Shown piece by piece: positions 33,010 through 42,249 of a DNA stretch of 64,000 bases; position 1 is the first letter of the stretch; each line of letters opens with the position of its first letter. A program made the translations under genes and the position numbers. The notes beneath the pieces are model-generated. The model was not told the DNA's origin and searched no databases. It saw nothing but the letters and a program-made list of their open reading frames with translations. This DNA comes from Bacteroides sp. (GTDB taxonomy: Bacteria > Bacteroidota > Bacteroidia > Bacteroidales > P3), in the NCBI GenBank assembly GCA_023662825.1, contig JAMPIH010000007.1, positions 62,001 through 126,000 on the forward strand, given 5' to 3'.

Positions 33010-36000
33010 CTAACGTTTGATGAGTTTGCGCGTGGCCGCCTTGCTGTTGCCGGCAACCCGTACCATATACACGCCTGGCCTCAGGTCATGCAGGGAAAGC
33101 CTGATCCTTTCCTGTCTTTGCAGCACGAGATGGCGGCAGACACGTCCCTGCATATCGAAAACATACAGGCTGTTTGCCTGTTCGGGAACCAGGATTTCCA
33201 CGAAATCGGAGGCCGGGTTGGGCTGGATGCGGAACTCGTTCACAGCGAACGTGCCGATGCCCGTGGTGTCGGTAACCGTCGTATCCACCGGCATTCCTTT
33301 TTTCTTCTCCAGCCAGAGGCTGTCCATACGGAAGGTTCCCCCTACGGGAAGGTTCGCGCATTCGATGCTGAACGCATATACCCCCAAGGCGCTGATTTCT
33401 ATTTCTTTTTCAATCGTGTTCACGCCCAAGGCCTCCTGTTCGTCCACCAGACGCGAGCCTGCGATGCTGTTGTTTCCGAAGGTCAGCAGGTTCAGCTTCA
33501 CTGTAGCGCCGGCGGCATTGGTGGCGTCGTAACGGTAACGGAGCAGGTAGGTTCCGGTGGAATCCGGCTCGAAGCATGCGGACATGCGCGGCGAACCCAC
33601 CACGCTGATGTTCGCGTCCTTAAACGGCATCGTTTGCGGACTGTGCACGCTGAAGCTTGTCCGGACCGTGTCGTCGGTGCGGTCCAGCTCGTCTTTAAGA
33701 CCCAGCCATACCTCAAGGCTGTGTTCTCCGCCGGAGAACATGGGCATCGGCAGCGAAACGGTATATTCCTCGCCGTCCATCATTTCCTTCTGGAAGGAAA
33801 TATCCTGCGCAGGTCCGTTGTCGTAGCGGATATGGGTCGTAACATATTCCGGCATCGAGAAACCGCCCGCCGTAACCTTAAACGAGAGGCGGCCCATCGC
33901 CATCGTGTCGCATTCCGACATATTGCCCGAAACGTGCAGGTCGGAAACGCGATAGTCGGTGGAATTGGTCTGCAGGCTATCCACCAAAATAAAGTCGTCT
34001 ATGTACAGCGGCGCCGTATTGCCGCCCAGTTCGGCCTTGAGTCCGAGGAACGCCGCACCCGATTCGGGAAACCTTATATAGGCCTGGCAAAAGTCGTATT
34101 CGGAGGCTGCGGGCTGCGGAAACAAGGCTATTTGATTTTTGAAACCCGTTTGGTCGTAGCGGTTGTAGGCATAGAAAAGACGCAGACTGTCGTTGGCGCC
34201 GATATCGTTTCCATCGCGTTTATAGAAGAAAGACACCCGGTAGGTCTTGTCTTTTTCAACTTTCAGGAGGGGCGTTACCAAAAAGTCGGAAATTTCGGAG
34301 CCTACATTGCATTTGGCCGCCCATTCGCCCGAATGAGCCGTTTCCGTGCCGAACTGCATCTGCCAAATCCGGCGGGCCGATGGATATGACTGCCAGTCGT
34401 CCATCGATCTTTCGGCGAATTTTTCCACGAAAGGCAGTTCCCGCGTATGAATCTTGGAAACCGTAACGGTCACCGTATCGGGAACTTCGTCTGAACCGGT
34501 CTTTTCCGCCCAGAACCTTACCGTCTGCGTGCTTTCGCTGTTAAAGGCGGCCCGCTTGTCGAACGTATAGATGGAACTTACCTGCGCCAAGAGGTTTGAG
34601 GCGGGCGTTTCCCGGCACACTTCCTCATCGTCGATCTGGTAGCAGTACTTTATGTCTTTGGCTTCCACGGTGTTCGAGGAGAAGTTGCGTACGGTCATTC
34701 CGAGGCTTACCGTAAGGCCGAAGCGGGCTTCGTACGGAACATCGGCATACAGGGCGTGTACGGAAAATCTTTCCCGCGCTCCCAGCGACACGTTATCGAC
34801 AAAAACGGTATAGTTTTCCAAGGCCTGCGGGTCGGTTACAATGTCGTTTACCTCCGTTACGTTACGGATCGAAAGCACATAATAACCGTTTGCTTCCACG
34901 GCAAACACACAACGTACCGTGTCGTAAGCGTTGCCGCGAACGGCTTTCTTACCCTTGACCCCTGTCTGTTCCTCATACGCCAGATCGTAGCGCGGACCTT
35001 CGCGCTGCACATAATATTCCAGATCTCCGGAATTCGACGAGCTCATCTTGGTACGGAAATTCAGATAGTAGTCTTTTCCTGCTTCCAGATAGAAGGGCTT
35101 GAACACCATCCAGTCGTTGGCTTTTGTCGCGCCCCGCTTGCCGGGAATCCCTATCGAACGGGCGGAATAGGTGCTGTTGAAGCCCGAATTTTCACCGTAC
35201 AATGCCCAGCTGCCGGGGGTTCCGGCATTGGAAAGATTGCCGTCGTAATCGATAAAGTCGAGGTTCTGTCCCACCAGATATTGCGGGTCGTCGCTCGAAG
35301 TTCCGTCAAAATCGAAGAAGTAATCCATTGTGTTGGTGTCGGCTTGCGAAACGGACATCCGTTTTATCTGCAAACTGCCTTCGGAAGACGGTCCGTAGGC
35401 ATGAAAGGCCAGGGCGCGGTCGGCGTCATCCTTGGCGAGGTAATACACCACCATGCTGCGGTCGCTCCGGTCTTCGAATTGGTCTTGCTTCCAAATCAGC
35501 TCCTTCGACGAGAGGTTATCCCGGCTGGCGTTCATGCAGGCATAGAGAGCCAGCGACTTGTCGCCTGCCGAATCAGACCTGAAGGTGAACTCCACACGGT
35601 ATAATTTGTCTTTCTTAAACGAAAACTGCGGAGAAATCAGATAGTCGTTGTTGTTATAACCGTTCTGCCTAACGGTCGAAACCACCGGATAACGGTGGAT
35701 GCCTTCTTGTACAAAACACCAGTTCGGTTCGGCATAGAACGAGTCGCTGACCATCGCCCATGCATACGGCACCGCTTCGGTAAATTCGTATCGGGCGGGC
35801 AGGGTGGCGATGCTCGAACTGCCGACCCTTACCCAACACGACACCGTATCGTTGCTCCGATCCAAATCGGCAGCCTCATCAACCCAGAACCGGAGGAGGT
35901 GGTCGCCCGGCTGCAGGTCGGGCAGGGTCTTGAATGTAATGCGGCTAATCTTGTCTGAGGCGATTTCCTGCGAGAAACTTTCCTTTACGGCCGTTCCGCC

Positions 36001-36828
36001 ATCCACCGAGTAACAGGCTTCGAAGTTTCTTGCCGTACCCCCGCCACGGTTCATCACAAAGGCCGAAAAAAACTGCGTGCCGGCCTGAGGGTCGGTGTAG
36101 GGGCTTATAATCTGACCCGCAGCAAGATCCGTTCCAACGGTTTTGTCTATCTGCAGCCCGGTAAGGTAGAATTTCTCCCCGCTTTTAGCGCTCTTGGCGT
36201 AAAGGTTATCGATAATGATGAACGAGATGCAGTAATCCCCGCTTTCGGGAATCAGGCCGGAGGGAATATGGTAGGTGTAGGTGGAGTCTCCGGCCTTGGG
36301 CATCTTGCCTTCATTCTGAATCAGCACACTGCACACCTTGCCGCTGGCGTCTTTTATCGGGTCGGGGGTGTTGTAATGAACTCCCCATTTACCGCCGTAA
36401 TACGGCTCCCCGTTTACCACCGAATGCAGGCGCACCACCAGATGCTTGCCGGAGGTGAGGTTGATGTTTTTGTAATCTGCACGAACTGTATAGCTGGTAT
36501 TGTCGTCTTTTTCCAAATGAAAAATCGGGCTGAACGCGGCCGGCTCGATGGTTGCAATCTCATCGTCGTCGGTAAAACACACAGCCAGATTTTCGCCGGA
36601 AACTGCAGAAAAACCCCATCGTTCGGAGGCTACCACCACGGATTCTGTGCCGCCATCCTTAAGCGCCTTGAATTTCCAATAGTCGTTATGTGCGCCGGGC
36701 GTTACTGTCGTGCCGAAATCGGCTTTGTAGGGAAACGTGGAGATTGCGGGATCCTGCGCGAATACACTCCAAATAAAGAACAAACCTAAACCTAAAACGG
36801 CCAAGATTTTTCCTGTTGAATTCTTCAT
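33010..36828 (-). CDS. Large T9SS-exported surface adhesin-like protein
   Basis: This 1272-residue protein has a signal peptide ending V-F-A-Q and a type A T9SS sorting domain at the end (F-R-I-Q-P-N-P-A-S-D-F-V ... L-R-P-G-V-Y-M-V-R-V ... K-L-I-K-R). Between them at least three lectin-like choice-of-anchor J / cleaved-adhesin modules can be seen, for example Y-F-F-D-F-D-G-T-S-S, and V-E-K-F-A-E-R-S-M-D-D-W with D-F-L-V-T-P-L-L later. They alternate with CARDB-like Ig domains (D-L-Q-P-G-D-H-L-L-R-F-W-V-D). Similar modules are found in gingipain adhesins and haemagglutinins. No protease motif is seen. It is likely displayed on the cell surface. Its own promoter lies 31 nt upstream; nadK follows after 1 nt. 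Confidence 0.88.
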   Translation of the reverse strand: MKNSTGKILAVLGLGLFFIWSVFAQDPAISTFPYKADFGTTVTPGAHNDYWKFKALKDGGTESVVVASERWGFSAVSGENLAVCFTDDDEIATIEPAAFSPIFHLEKDDNTSYTVRADYKNINLTSGKHLVVRLHSVVNGEPYYGGKWGVHYNTPDPIKDASGKVCSVLIQNEGKMPKAGDSTYTYHIPSGLIPESGDYCISFIIIDNLYAKSAKSGEKFYLTGLQIDKTVGTDLAAGQIISPYTDPQAGTQFFSAFVMNRGGGTARNFEACYSVDGGTAVKESFSQEIASDKISRITFKTLPDLQPGDHLLRFWVDEAADLDRSNDTVSCWVRVGSSSIATLPARYEFTEAVPYAWAMVSDSFYAEPNWCFVQEGIHRYPVVSTVRQNGYNNNDYLISPQFSFKKDKLYRVEFTFRSDSAGDKSLALYACMNASRDNLSSKELIWKQDQFEDRSDRSMVVYYLAKDDADRALAFHAYGPSSEGSLQIKRMSVSQADTNTMDYFFDFDGTSSDDPQYLVGQNLDFIDYDGNLSNAGTPGSWALYGENSGFNSTYSARSIGIPGKRGATKANDWMVFKPFYLEAGKDYYLNFRTKMSSSNSGDLEYYVQREGPRYDLAYEEQTGVKGKKAVRGNAYDTVRCVFAVEANGYYVLSIRNVTEVNDIVTDPQALENYTVFVDNVSLGARERFSVHALYADVPYEARFGLTVSLGMTVRNFSSNTVEAKDIKYCYQIDDEEVCRETPASNLLAQVSSIYTFDKRAAFNSESTQTVRFWAEKTGSDEVPDTVTVTVSKIHTRELPFVEKFAERSMDDWQSYPSARRIWQMQFGTETAHSGEWAAKCNVGSEISDFLVTPLLKVEKDKTYRVSFFYKRDGNDIGANDSLRLFYAYNRYDQTGFKNQIALFPQPAASEYDFCQAYIRFPESGAAFLGLKAELGGNTAPLYIDDFILVDSLQTNSTDYRVSDLHVSGNMSECDTMAMGRLSFKVTAGGFSMPEYVTTHIRYDNGPAQDISFQKEMMDGEEYTVSLPMPMFSGGEHSLEVWLGLKDELDRTDDTVRTSFSVHSPQTMPFKDANISVVGSPRMSACFEPDSTGTYLLRYRYDATNAAGATVKLNLLTFGNNSIAGSRLVDEQEALGVNTIEKEIEISALGVYAFSIECANLPVGGTFRMDSLWLEKKKGMPVDTTVTDTTGIGTFAVNEFRIQPNPASDFVEILVPEQANSLYVFDMQGRVCRHLVLQRQERIRLSLHDLRPGVYMVRVAGNSKAATRKLIKR

Positions 36829-36858
36829 GACTATTTTGGAAATTAAGTTAATACCGCG

Positions 36859-36866
36859 CGAAGTTA
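36859..36866 (-). promoter_or_regulatory. -7 element of the adhesin-nadK operon
   Basis: The minus-strand TAACTTCG, followed by CGCGG, sits 31 nt before the start codon. The core is the same as upstream of tdh and serS. A -33 match is not clear. Confidence 0.5.
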
Positions 36867-36909
36867 CTAAATTATCGCTATTTGAACCTCATTTTCCGGT
36901 AACAGCTCC

Positions 36910-37707
36910 CTACAATCCGAACAAACCGCAAGCGTTGGCGGTGGTGGCTTCGGCGATTTCCTGCGGGGTCTTGCCGAGGATTTCGGCTAATTTATGGCCG
37001 ATGATGGGAATGTAGGCGCTTTCGTTGGGCTTACCGCGATAGGGCACAGGGGCGAGCCAGGGGGCGTCGGTTTCCAACACGAGACTCGACAAAGGCACAT
37101 TCTTCACCACCTCGGGCAAGCCGGCGTTCTTAAAGGTGAGCACGCCGCCTATGCCGAACATAAAACCCAGGTCAAGCACCCGCGCGCTCTGCTCCACGCT
37201 GCCGCTGTAGCAGTGGAACACGCCGTGCAGGCCGCCGTCCTGCGCCTCCTTGAGGATATGCCAGGCTTCCTCGAAGGCGTTGCGCACGTGCAGCACCACG
37301 GGCAGGTTCAGATCCTTGGCCCAGCGGAGCTGAATCCGGAAGGCGTCCTGCTGTTCGCGGAAATAGGTCTTGTCCTGATAGAGGTCGATACCGATCTCAC
37401 CCACGGCCACATAACGGGGATTCGGGGAGGTCTTGTCAGCGGCATCGGACGAAAGATGACGGTAAAGGATATCCAGATTCTGCCTGTAGTCTTCGCGCAC
37501 TTCGGTGGGATGCAGCCCGATGGTGGGATAGACCGCGTCGGGATAGGCGCGGCAAAGTTCCATGATGGGTTCCACCGAATGCAGGTCCACCCCGCCCATA
37601 ATCTGCTTGCAGACGCCGGCTCCCAGCGCCCGTTCCACCAATACCGAGGCAGCATCCTGCCCCTCGGCCGGTTCGTAAGTATGCGTATGTGTGTCGATCC
37701 AGTTCAT
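36910..37707 (-). CDS. tatD: TatD-family metal-dependent hydrolase (DNase)
   Basis: This 265-residue TIM-barrel protein has the metal motif D-T-H-T-H-T-Y at the N-terminus. Glu in V-G-E-I-G-I-D-L-Y, His in L-H-V-R-N-A, H-C-Y-S-G and the late L-E-T-D-A-P-W-L complete the active site. TatD enzymes are 3'-5' exonucleases acting on DNA, or D-aminoacyl-tRNA deacylases in related proteins. Its start overlaps the stop of the upstream RelE-like toxin gene by 4 nt (ATGA), so it is translationally coupled to a toxin-antitoxin operon. Confidence 0.92.
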   Translation of the reverse strand: MNWIDTHTHTYEPAEGQDAASVLVERALGAGVCKQIMGGVDLHSVEPIMELCRAYPDAVYPTIGLHPTEVREDYRQNLDILYRHLSSDAADKTSPNPRYVAVGEIGIDLYQDKTYFREQQDAFRIQLRWAKDLNLPVVLHVRNAFEEAWHILKEAQDGGLHGVFHCYSGSVEQSARVLDLGFMFGIGGVLTFKNAGLPEVVKNVPLSSLVLETDAPWLAPVPYRGKPNESAYIPIIGHKLAEILGKTPQEIAEATTANACGLFGL

Positions 37708-38006
37708 CTGTCTCTGTTTTTGAGTTTTTCCATATTCTTCTTGCCGTAGGCCTCTCCTCTGGAGAACAAATATTCAAACCTTACAATGTCTCCTTCAACA
37801 TGGATATGGAGTGCAAAGAAAGCCCGCTGTGCCCCGATACGAATACGGTAAACATTCCTGAGACTTTCTATTTTCTTGCAGTTGGCGATTTCATCGATAG
37901 TCGTTGCGTCAAAAACCTGATTGACGGCATCCACTACAGACTTGTGTATCTTACCCGACAATTTATCGAGTGCCTTCACAAACTCTTTGGAAAATTCAAC
38001 CCTCAT
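37704..38006 (-). CDS. RelE/ParE-superfamily toxin
   Basis: This 100-residue basic protein opens R-V-E-F-S-K-E-F-V-K-A-L-D-K-L and has the core strands N-V-Y-R-I-R-I-G-A-Q-R-A-F-F-A-L-H and F-E-Y-L-F-S-R-G-E-A-Y, as in RelE-type toxins. These cleave mRNA on the ribosome or poison gyrase. It follows the antitoxin by 6 nt and overlaps tatD by 4 nt. The target cannot be told from the sequence. Confidence 0.78.
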   Translation of the reverse strand: MRVEFSKEFVKALDKLSGKIHKSVVDAVNQVFDATTIDEIANCKKIESLRNVYRIRIGAQRAFFALHIHVEGDIVRFEYLFSRGEAYGKKNMEKLKNRDR

Positions 38007-38012
38007 TTACTC

Positions 38013-38288
38013 CTACCTGTATTTTCCAAGACCGTGACGGTGCATAAAATCTTCTTTTTCCTGCCCGTCCACCATCTCCTTGCCTTCAGGACGGGTCGAT
38101 ACGAGGTAGCGGTACAACTCGGCATCCTCCATTTCGGAAGCCTCCTTAATCAACAACTGTTCAATGTACTTCTTGAGGTTGATGCCCGTTGCCGCAGCCT
38201 TTACGGTCAACGCACGGAATACATCTTCCCTGATATCGATTAACTTACGGTGCGTGGGTTGGCGTTGAGAGGTTACTGCGGTATTCAT
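38013..38288 (-). CDS. Antitoxin of a RelE/ParE-type pair (RHH-like)
   Basis: This 91-residue protein starts M-N-T-A-V-T and has the segment K-L-I-D-I-R-E-D-V-F-R-A-L-T-V-K-A-A-A-T, followed by K-K-Y-I-E-Q-L-L. That is the strand-helix-helix order of ribbon-helix-helix DNA-binding domains. The C-terminal half (D-G-Q-E-K-E-D-F-M-H) probably wraps the toxin. A TTG start further upstream would lie in the -7 box, so ATG 38288 is preferred. It is first in the operon antitoxin-toxin-tatD. Confidence 0.75.
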   Translation of the reverse strand: MNTAVTSQRQPTHRKLIDIREDVFRALTVKAAATGINLKKYIEQLLIKEASEMEDAELYRYLVSTRPEGKEMVDGQEKEDFMHRHGLGKYR

Positions 38289-38306
38289 AACGTTTCGATA
38301 TTTCCG

Positions 38307-38338
38307 CAAAGTTAATTCATATATACCGTATATACAAA
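38307..38338 (-). promoter_or_regulatory. Consensus promoter and operator of the antitoxin-toxin-tatD operon
   Basis: The minus-strand TTTG (38335-38338) and TAACTTTG (38307-38314) are 20 nt apart. Between them TATATA-CCG-TATATA (38320-38334) is a perfect inverted repeat, well placed for binding by the ribbon-helix-helix antitoxin and autorepression. Confidence 0.8.
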
Positions 38339-38379
38339 TTCCGGTTCGGATAGACGAAAAGGTTCAAGCTTGTTTCCTG

Positions 38380-38410
38380 TTTCAAAATTGGCTGTAAAAA
38401 TGTACCTTTG
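38380..38410 (+). promoter_or_regulatory. Promoter of nifJ
   Basis: TTTC (38380-38383) and TACCTTTG (38403-38410) are 19 nt apart, and GCGCG follows the -7 box. It leaves a 45-nt leader before the nifJ start. Confidence 0.7.
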
Positions 38411-38455
38411 CGCGTTTGTACCGCAGAAAAACAAAAGCATAAACCTTAAATAATC

Positions 38456-41400
38456 ATGGCAAAACAAAAGAAATTCATGACCTGTGACGGGAATGAAGCC
38501 ACGGCCCACATCGCCTCTATGTTCAGCGAAGTGGCCGCCATCTATCCCATCACGCCGTCATCGCCCATGGCCGAACACATCGACGAATGGGCCTCGCAAG
38601 GCAGAACCAACATGTTCGGCGAGAAAGTAAGGGTGATCGAAATGCAGTCGGAAGCCGGCGCCGCCGGTGCCGTTCACGGTTCGCTGCAGGCCGGTGCCCT
38701 CACCACTACCTACACCGCCTCGCAAGGCTTGCTGTTGATGATTCCCAACATGTACAAGATTGCCGGCGAATTGCTGCCGGGCGTGTTCCACGTGTCCGCC
38801 CGCGCCTTAGCCTCGCACGCCTTGTCTATCTTCGGCGACCATCAGGATATTTATGCGACCCGCCAGACCGGCTTCGCCTTCCTGGCCTCCAGCTCGGTTC
38901 AGGAATGTATGGATTTGGCCGGCGTGGCCCACTTGGCAGCCATCAAGAGCCGCGTTCCCTTCTGCCATTTCTTCGACGGTTTCCGCACCAGCCATGAAAT
39001 CCAGAAGATCGAAGCCATCGACATGGAAGACATGAAGGCCTTGGTGGATACCGACGCCTTGAAGGCCTACCGCGAACGCGCCCTCAACCCCGAACACCCC
39101 GTAACGCGCGGCACGGCGCAGAACCCCGACGTGTATTTCCAGGCCCGCGAAGCCTGCAATCCCTACTATGACGCCGTTCCCGACATCGTGAACGACTACA
39201 TGCAGAAGATTTCGGCGCTCACCGGCCGCGAATACAAGCCCTTCACCTACTACGGCGACCCCAATGCCGAGTACGTGATCGTGGCCATGGGTTCGATTAC
39301 AGACACGCTCATCGAAACCATCGACTACCTGGCCGCCCAGGGCAAGAAGAACATCGGTCTGATCACCGTTCACCTCTTCCGTCCCTTCAGCGCCAAATAC
39401 CTGCTCAACGTACTGCCCAAGAGTGCCAAGCGCCTCTGCGTGCTCGACCGCAGCAAGGAACCCGGCGCCGCCGGCGAAGCCCTGTACCTGGACATCGTGG
39501 AAGTGTTGAGCCACCTGCCCAACCGTCCCGAAGTTATCTGCGGACGCTACGGCCTCAGCTCCAAGGACACGACCCCGGCCCACATGCTTTCGGTAATCGA
39601 GAACGTTCAGGCCGCCAAGCCCATGAACAAGTTCACCGTGGGTATCGTGGACGATTTGACCCACCTGTCCTTGCCCGTGCTTCCCGAAATCGACACCGCC
39701 CCCGCAGGAACCTACGCCTGCAAGTTCTACGGCCTGGGCGCCGACGGTACCGTGGGTGCCAACAAGAACACCATCAAGATTATCGGCAACACCACCGACA
39801 AATACTGCCAGGCCTACTTCTCCTACGACAGTAAGAAGTCGGGCGGCTTCACCTGCTCCCACCTGCGTTTCGGCGACAAGAAGATCAACTCGCCCTACCT
39901 CGTCACCACGCCCGACTTTGTGGCCTGCCACGTGGCCAACTATATCTTCAAGTACCCCATGCTGCGCGGCTTGAAGAAAGGCGGCAACTTCCTGCTCAAC
40001 TCCTGGTGGGACGTGGAAGAGACCAAGAAGCAGCTTCCCAACGCCATGAAGAAATACCTGGCGGAAAACGACATCAACTTCTACATCATCAACGCCACCA
40101 AGATTGCCGAAGAAATCGGGCTGGGCAACCGCACCAACACCATCCTTCAATCGGCGTTCTTCAAGATTTCGGGCGTGATTCCGTTCGAAAAGGCGGTGGA
40201 AGAGATGAAGAAAGCCATCTTGAAATCCTACGGCAAGAAGGGCGAGAACATCGTGAACATGAACTACGCCGCCGTGGACCGCGGTGCCGACTACGTGAAG
40301 GTGGAGATTCCCGCCGACTGGAAGAACCTGCAGGACGACGGCAAGATCGGCCAGCGCGAAGGCGCCCGTCCCGATTTCATCAAGAACATCGTGGACGTGG
40401 TGAACGACCAGAAGGGCGACGACCTTCCCGTAAGCGCGTTCAAGGATATGGCCGACGGCACTTTCCCCGCCGGTTGTGCCAAATACGAGAAACGCGGCAT
40501 CGCCAGCCACGTTCCGGCCTGGGACGCGAGCAAGTGTATCCAGTGTAACCAGTGTTCCTATGTTTGTCCCCACGCCGCCATCCGTCCGTTCGTGATGAAC
40601 GAGGCCGAAGTGAAGTCCCTGCCCGCCGGAACGGCCACCATCAAGGCCATCGGCAAGGAATTCGAAGGCATGCAGTTCCGCGTTCAGGTAAGCGTGCTCG
40701 ACTGTACGGGCTGCGGCAACTGCGTGGATGTCTGCCCGGCCAAGGAAAAGGCGCTCGTCATGCGTCCGCTCATGGAACAGGAAGGCCAGGCCAAGGTTTG
40801 GAACCACATGGTAGACAACATCACCTCCAAATCGCATTTGGTTGACGTGGCCAAGACGGTTAAGAACAGCCAGTTCGCACAGCCCCTGTTCGAATTCTCA
40901 GGTGCCTGCGCCGGCTGTGGCGAAACCCCGTACATCAAGCTGATCACCCAGTTGTTCGGCGACCGCATGATGGTGGCCAACGCCACCGGCTGCTCGTCTA
41001 TCTACAGCGGTTCGTTCCCCTCCTCGCCCTACTGCACCAACTCCTGCGGCTGCGGTCCGGCCTGGGCCAACTCGCTCTTCGAAGACAACGCCGAATTCGG
41101 CCTCGGTATGGCCACGGCGGTGCGTCAGATGCGCGACCGCCTGCAGATGTACATGAACCAGGCTCTGGAAGACGAAAAATGCCCGGAAAACATCAAGGAA
41201 CTGTTCCGTTTCTGGATCGAGAACCGCGAGGATGCCGAAAAGACCAAGGAAGTAACGCCCAAAATCCGCGAAGCCCTCAAGGGTACTTCTTGCCCCGTTT
41301 GCAAGAACATCCTGGATATGAGCCAGTACCTCATCAAGCGTTCGCAATGGATCTTCGGCGGTGACGGCTGGGCCTACGACATCGGCTACGGCGGCCTCGA

Positions 41401-42010
41401 CCATGTATTGGCTTCGGGCGAGAACGTAAACGTTCTGGTGCTCGATACCGAAGTTTACTCCAACACCGGCGGCCAGGCTTCCAAATCGACTCCCGTGGGC
41501 GCCATCGCCCAGTTTGCCGCCAGCGGCAAGCGTATCCGCAAGAAAGACCTCGGCGCCATCGCCATGACCTACGGTTATGTGTATGTGGCCCAGGTGGCGA
41601 TGGGTGCCAACCAGGCGCAATACCTCAAGGCCTTGCGCGAAGCCGAAGCCCACAACGGGCCTTCGCTCATCATCGCCTACGCGCCCTGTATCAACCACGG
41701 CTTGAAGGCCGGCATGGGACACAGCCAGATGGAAGAAAAACTGGCGGTTGAAAGCGGTTACTGGCACCTGTGGCGCTACAACCCCGCTTTGGCCGACCAG
41801 GGTGAAAACCCCTTCCAGCTCGACAGCAAGGAACCCGACTGGAGCAAGTTCAAAGACTTCATCAACGGCGAAGTACGTTTCAACTCCTTGAAGAAACTCT
41901 TCCCCGCCGAAGCCGACCAGCTGTTCCAGGCCTGTCAGGACAACGCCCAATGGCGCTACAACCAGTACAAACGCTTCGCCGTGGATGACTGGACCAACGC
42001 CAAGAAGTAA
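38456..42010 (+). CDS. nifJ: Pyruvate:ferredoxin (flavodoxin) oxidoreductase
   Basis: This 1184-residue single-chain enzyme converts pyruvate and CoA to acetyl-CoA, CO2 and reduced ferredoxin. Domains in order are: pyrimidine-binding (Y-P-I-T-P-S-S-P-M-A-E near residue 30), the CoA/domain II region, the gamma domain (F-Y-G-L-G-A-D-G-T-V-G-A-N-K-N), and a 2x[4Fe-4S] ferredoxin domain (C-I-Q-C-N-Q-C-S-Y-V-C-P and C-T-G-C-G-N-C-V-D-V-C-P). The TPP domain (G-D-G-W-A-Y-D-I-G-Y-G-G) with proximal-cluster cysteines in C-A-G-C-G-E-T follows. Length and order are complete. It is monocistronic, with its own promoter and terminator. Heavily biased codon use suggests high expression, and it is probably the central fermentation enzyme. 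Confidence 0.97.
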   Translation: MAKQKKFMTCDGNEATAHIASMFSEVAAIYPITPSSPMAEHIDEWASQGRTNMFGEKVRVIEMQSEAGAAGAVHGSLQAGALTTTYTASQGLLLMIPNMYKIAGELLPGVFHVSARALASHALSIFGDHQDIYATRQTGFAFLASSSVQECMDLAGVAHLAAIKSRVPFCHFFDGFRTSHEIQKIEAIDMEDMKALVDTDALKAYRERALNPEHPVTRGTAQNPDVYFQAREACNPYYDAVPDIVNDYMQKISALTGREYKPFTYYGDPNAEYVIVAMGSITDTLIETIDYLAAQGKKNIGLITVHLFRPFSAKYLLNVLPKSAKRLCVLDRSKEPGAAGEALYLDIVEVLSHLPNRPEVICGRYGLSSKDTTPAHMLSVIENVQAAKPMNKFTVGIVDDLTHLSLPVLPEIDTAPAGTYACKFYGLGADGTVGANKNTIKIIGNTTDKYCQAYFSYDSKKSGGFTCSHLRFGDKKINSPYLVTTPDFVACHVANYIFKYPMLRGLKKGGNFLLNSWWDVEETKKQLPNAMKKYLAENDINFYIINATKIAEEIGLGNRTNTILQSAFFKISGVIPFEKAVEEMKKAILKSYGKKGENIVNMNYAAVDRGADYVKVEIPADWKNLQDDGKIGQREGARPDFIKNIVDVVNDQKGDDLPVSAFKDMADGTFPAGCAKYEKRGIASHVPAWDASKCIQCNQCSYVCPHAAIRPFVMNEAEVKSLPAGTATIKAIGKEFEGMQFRVQVSVLDCTGCGNCVDVCPAKEKALVMRPLMEQEGQAKVWNHMVDNITSKSHLVDVAKTVKNSQFAQPLFEFSGACAGCGETPYIKLITQLFGDRMMVANATGCSSIYSGSFPSSPYCTNSCGCGPAWANSLFEDNAEFGLGMATAVRQMRDRLQMYMNQALEDEKCPENIKELFRFWIENREDAEKTKEVTPKIREALKGTSCPVCKNILDMSQYLIKRSQWIFGGDGWAYDIGYGGLDHVLASGENVNVLVLDTEVYSNTGGQASKSTPVGAIAQFAASGKRIRKKDLGAIAMTYGYVYVAQVAMGANQAQYLKALREAEAHNGPSLIIAYAPCINHGLKAGMGHSQMEEKLAVESGYWHLWRYNPALADQGENPFQLDSKEPDWSKFKDFINGEVRFNSLKKLFPAEADQLFQACQDNAQWRYNQYKRFAVDDWTNAKK

Positions 42011-42033
42011 TCCGTTTCACGGATTGCAGATAG

Positions 42034-42065
42034 AAAAAGCCGAAGCGTACGCTTCGGCTTTTTTC
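42034..42065 (+). terminator. Terminator after nifJ
   Basis: AAAAGCCGAAGCG and CGCTTCGGCTTTTTT form a near-perfect palindrome with a very short loop, ending in six T. The A-rich left arm lets it act on both strands. Confidence 0.9.
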
Positions 42066-42125
42066 GTATAAACCATTTGGGAATCCCTGAAAAATCAACT
42101 CGCCCTTAAAACAAGCCAACAACAG

Positions 42126-42249
42126 GTGCCGCATTTTAAGGGATGAGATGCAACGCGGCGAGGGGTGAGCCTGAGGGAGCGTACTTTTGTACGTGACCGA
42201 AGAGCGAATCCCCGAAGCAAGGCAGCAGCTCGCCCTTAAAATGCGGCAC
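42126..42249. repeat. Long-hairpin repeat element, copy 1
   Basis: This 124-bp element is bounded by perfect 17-bp inverted repeats, GTGCCGCATTTTAAGGG and CCCTTAAAATGCGGCAC. In the middle GCGTACTTTTGTACG forms a small hairpin. It is about 80% similar to copy 2 at 44131-44253 and shares the inner core with copy 3 at 49926-50051. There is no coding capacity of its own. Its right end contains the last codons and stop of the serine hydrolase gene. A short related piece, TCGCCCTTAAAAC, lies at about 42100. Confidence 0.88.

Noticed and set aside
33007-34389. A 460-residue plus-strand frame opposite the adhesin gene.
   Set aside because: It has no domain, signal peptide or promoter, while the adhesin frame has a signal peptide, repeated domains and a sorting domain.
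38807-40837. A 676-residue open frame antisense to nifJ.
   Set aside because: It mirrors the biased codons of a highly expressed gene, has no recognisable motif and lies wholly inside nifJ.
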